6,980 nt of DNA, from NCBI GenBank assembly GCA_904419095.1, contig CAJFQT010000078.1:1-6980 (forward strand), in the 5' to 3' direction. The notes under the pieces were generated by a model. It did no database searches. It was not told where the DNA came from and saw only the letters and a list, made by a program, of their open reading frames with translations. This stretch comes from an uncultured Clostridia bacterium (GTDB taxonomy: Bacteria; Bacillota; Clostridia; TANB77; CAG-508). Shown one piece after another: positions 4,524 to 6,980 of the stretch (position 1 is the stretch's first letter; each line of letters begins with the position of its first letter). The position numbers and the translations under genes are program-made.

Positions 4524-6839
4524 TTAATGCAAATTATTTGAGTTAGAAGAAGTTAGGTTTACATTTATAACAGATCCTTCTTCTACTTTAGTTTCTTTAG
4601 CTGGGTCTTGTGAAACAACAGTACCACTTCCATTTACAGAAATATTTAAATTTAATCCTTTTAGAATTGATTTGGCTTGTGATAAATTTTTTCCTGTAAG
4701 GTCTGGGACTGTGACAGATGTTCTTATTGCATTATCAGCATCATATAATACAATTATTGAATCTTTTGAAAGAGAAACACCTGGTTTTGGTACTTGATCA
4801 ACTACTATTGTACTATTTTTATCATTTTTTGTATTAATTTTTGTATTAAATCCGGCTTCTTGTAGATTTTTTTCTGCCTCTGTAATAGTTTTATTACGTA
4901 TATCAGGAACCATAATAGAGTTATCTTTTGAATTAGAGTTTGTATCTTCATCAGAAGGGATACCTAGATATGGTAGAACTTCTGTAAGAATTTGAGAAAC
5001 TACAGGTCCTGCAATTGTACCACCTTGATGACCTCTTTCTTTATTAGTTGGGTCATAAAGTGCAAGTAGAATAACAACTTGTGTATCTTCAACAGGAGAT
5101 ATTGCTAAATAAGAGGCAACATATCCATCAGTTTTATTTGCTTCAATTGGTTCGGAAGTACCAGTTTTTCCTCCTACAGAATATCCAGTAACGGCTCCTC
5201 TGCTACCTGTACCAGAAACAACAACAGATTCCATCATTGATTTCATAGTTTCAGCAGTTTCACTAGATAAAACTTGTCTAACTACTACAGGGTCTATATT
5301 TGTGACAGCACCAGTATCACTATTTGTTACTTGTTTTACAATTCTTGGTTTCATAAGAACTCCATCATTTGCAATAGCACATACTGCTGTAATCATTTGT
5401 AAAGGTGTGATATTAACAGTTCTTTGTCCAAAAGCAGCTGTTGCAAGTTCTACTTCTCCAACATCTTCTAATTTTGTAAATATTGAATTAGATTCACCAG
5501 GTAAATCAACGCCTGTTGTGTCAAATAATCCAAAGGCTTTATAATATTTATATAAAGTTGGTGCTGTTATTCTAGCAGCTAATTGCATAAAAGCAGGATT
5601 ACAAGAATTTCCTAATGCAACTCTTAAAGATTGTCCTCCATGTGGTACAGTACTCCAACATCTGATTGTAACTGTGTTACTTCCATCTTTAAATTGTTCA
5701 GCACCAGTACAGTTAAAATCTCCTGCAACATCTGGTCCAGTAATATCTTCTTCAAGTGCAACAGATGCAGTAATTAATTTAAATATTGAACCAGGTTCAT
5801 ATAAGTCTGATATAGATTTATTTTTCCACATTGTATATAATACATTATATTGTTCTTCTGTTGATAATGATTCATAATTTTCTGCATAAGAGGCTGTTGG
5901 TGTATTATGATTATTTAAATCAAAATCTGGATAATTTGCCATTGCTAGAATGTCACCATTTTTAGGATTCATTATAATACAAGATCCTCCACGAGTACAT
6001 TGATTATCAATGCAAGCTTGTTTTAGATATTTTTCTACTATTGTTTGTACATTTAAATCGATAGTTAATGTTAAATTACTTCCATTTTCTGGAGCTATGT
6101 ATGATTCGGCAGCATTAGGAATTTCTTGACCTGATAAGCTACCATCTTTAGAACTTACAATTTTTCCAGCTGTACCTGTTAATGTAGAATTCCATTTGAG
6201 TTCAATTCCATATTTTCCGTCATTGTCATCACCACAAAATCCAAGTACATGTGATAATGCATTGTTATATGGATAGTAACGTTTGGTATCTTCATCTATG
6301 TTTATTCCTGCTGATATTTTGTTTTCTTCCATCCAATTTTTTAATTGGTCAACTTTATCTTTTTCGACTTTTTTAGCGATTGTTTCAACTTGAGCTGTAC
6401 TAGTTACTTTTTCTAGTGTTGAATTGTAGTCTAAACCAAATATGTCTGAGAATGCCTTTGCTACTTTTTCTTTTAATTCTTTTGTTTTTTGTTCATCGTT
6501 GCTTTCATCTTTTATGCTGTTCGGATTTATTGTGATAGTGTCAACAGATGCACTTGTAGCTAATACTTTACCAGTACTGTCATATATATTTCCTCTTTTA
6601 GGGCTTATTATTTGGTTTATTGATTGCTGTTTGTAAGCCATTTCTTTCAAAGAACTTCCTTCTACAAATTGTAGAAATCCTATTCTTCCTATTAATAGTA
6701 CAAATATTATTAGGATTATTATAAAAATTCTTTTTAGTTTTTTTATATGAATAAAGTTTTGTGAACTAAATTCATCATTTATTTTTAATATTTTTTGTTT
6801 GTTTTCTGTGTTTTGGGGGTGTTTATCATTTGATTTCAT
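4524..6839 (-). CDS. Class B penicillin-binding protein, SpoVD/FtsI type, with two PASTA domains (771 aa)
   Basis: Peptidoglycan D,D-transpeptidase anchored in the membrane and acting outside it. A polar N-tail of about 35 residues precedes one membrane helix (about 37-58). The dimerisation/pedestal domain covers about 75-245, with the conserved RG of PKRGNIYD at 82-83. The transpeptidase domain (about 282-620) has all three active-site motifs: S351-I-F-K354 (catalytic Ser), S412-C-N414 and K558-T-G560. Two PASTA domains follow (about 642-700, starting MVPDIRNKT, and 709-764, starting TVPDLTGKN). The whole is typical of clostridial SpoVD or division PBPs (FtsI/PBP2x); these are hard to separate by sequence alone. 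The start is ATG 6839-6837, with AAAGAGG (6856-6850) ten bases upstream. The 3' end faces the bidirectional terminator and no gene precedes it closely, so it appears monocistronic and outside the usual division/murein cluster. Confidence 0.95.
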   Translation of the reverse strand: MKSNDKHPQNTENKQKILKINDEFSSQNFIHIKKLKRIFIIILIIFVLLIGRIGFLQFVEGSSLKEMAYKQQSINQIISPKRGNIYDSTGKVLATSASVDTITINPNSIKDESNDEQKTKELKEKVAKAFSDIFGLDYNSTLEKVTSTAQVETIAKKVEKDKVDQLKNWMEENKISAGINIDEDTKRYYPYNNALSHVLGFCGDDNDGKYGIELKWNSTLTGTAGKIVSSKDGSLSGQEIPNAAESYIAPENGSNLTLTIDLNVQTIVEKYLKQACIDNQCTRGGSCIIMNPKNGDILAMANYPDFDLNNHNTPTASYAENYESLSTEEQYNVLYTMWKNKSISDLYEPGSIFKLITASVALEEDITGPDVAGDFNCTGAEQFKDGSNTVTIRCWSTVPHGGQSLRVALGNSCNPAFMQLAARITAPTLYKYYKAFGLFDTTGVDLPGESNSIFTKLEDVGEVELATAAFGQRTVNITPLQMITAVCAIANDGVLMKPRIVKQVTNSDTGAVTNIDPVVVRQVLSSETAETMKSMMESVVVSGTGSRGAVTGYSVGGKTGTSEPIEANKTDGYVASYLAISPVEDTQVVILLALYDPTNKERGHQGGTIAGPVVSQILTEVLPYLGIPSDEDTNSNSKDNSIMVPDIRNKTITEAEKNLQEAGFNTKINTKNDKNSTIVVDQVPKPGVSLSKDSIIVLYDADNAIRTSVTVPDLTGKNLSQAKSILKGLNLNISVNGSGTVVSQDPAKETKVEEGSVINVNLTSSNSNNLH

Positions 6840-6873
6840 ATTTTTCTTACCTCTTTAATTTTATTTTTATACT

Positions 6874-6902
6874 ATTTTATAATATAGTAATTAAAAAATC
6901 AA
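6874..6902 (-). promoter_or_regulatory. Candidate promoter of the PBP gene
   Basis: On the minus strand, TTGATT (6902-6897), 17 bases, then TAAAAT (6879-6874). This would give a leader of roughly 28 bases before ATG 6839. The region is so AT-rich that an alternative -10 (TATAAA, shifted by two bases) is equally plausible. Confidence 0.4.
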
Positions 6903-6923
6903 TAAAATCAGCAAACATTCCTT

Positions 6924-6946
6924 ATTTGATAATCCAATAATTTGAT
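6924..6946 (-). repeat. Short direct repeat upstream of the PBP promoter
   Basis: ATCAAAT on the minus strand occurs twice, 16 bases apart start to start (6946-6940 and 6930-6924), just upstream of the candidate -35. An 8-bp palindrome TGATATCA (6956-6963) lies further out. The arrangement could be an operator for an unknown regulator, but the units are short. Confidence 0.25.
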
Positions 6947-6980
6947 TTTTCGTCCTGATATCAAACGGGAAAAATTAAAA

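Noticed and set aside
5302..5877. Plus-strand open frames at 5302-5544 and 5674-5877
   Set aside because: Both lie antisense to the transpeptidase domain of the PBP, whose active-site motifs are intact; no SD sites or recognisable product.
6442..6636. Plus-strand open frame resembling a hydrophobic peptide
   Set aside because: It is antisense to the N-terminal region of the PBP; the hydrophobicity comes from complementing Lys/Glu/Asn codons.

Overview
The window is strongly AT-rich. Arginine is mostly AGA, isoleucine often ATA, ribosome binding sites are strong AGGAGG-type, and promoters look like sigma-A sites. With a WalR/PhoB-type response regulator and a PASTA-containing class B penicillin-binding protein, this points to a low-GC Bacillota, most likely a Clostridia lineage. 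The species cannot be named from the sequence.

Layout from left to right. (1) Positions 1-1870 (+) hold the 3' part of a large carbohydrate-active enzyme gene. The visible 622 codons are a GH94 phosphorylase-type domain of the kind found at the C-terminus of cyclic beta-1,2-glucan synthases. The reading frame is open to the window edge, so the true start lies outside. (2) A 51-base gap with a candidate promoter leads to a 142-residue single-pass membrane protein of unknown function (1922-2350), closed by a strong hairpin. (3) After a gene-poor stretch comes a monocistronic OmpR/PhoB-family response regulator close to WalR/YycF (2688-3440, GTG start). It has its own promoter and a textbook terminator, and no histidine kinase lies beside it. 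(4) A second gene-poor stretch contains a perfect TTGACA-17-TATAAT promoter, which drives a 221-residue PD-(D/E)XK nuclease/transposase-family (Rpn/PDDEXK_2-like) protein (3772-4437). That protein seems to lack one catalytic acid and the usual C-terminal tail. (5) A perfect 18-bp inverted repeat serves as a shared terminator between this gene and a convergent class B PBP of the SpoVD/FtsI type with two PASTA domains (4524-6839, minus strand). Its promoter region reaches the right edge.

The genes do not form one operon. They are a series of short transcription units, each bounded by terminators. A loose theme is the cell envelope: glucan synthesis or processing, a WalR-like regulator of the type that controls wall homeostasis, and a wall transpeptidase. 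Any functional link beyond adjacency is inference. I did not find a clear new multi-gene system. The items most worth a second look are the degraded-looking Rpn-like gene with its consensus promoter and odd start region, the unknown small membrane protein after the glucan enzyme, the charged insertion in the GH94 domain, and the kinase-less WalR-like regulator.
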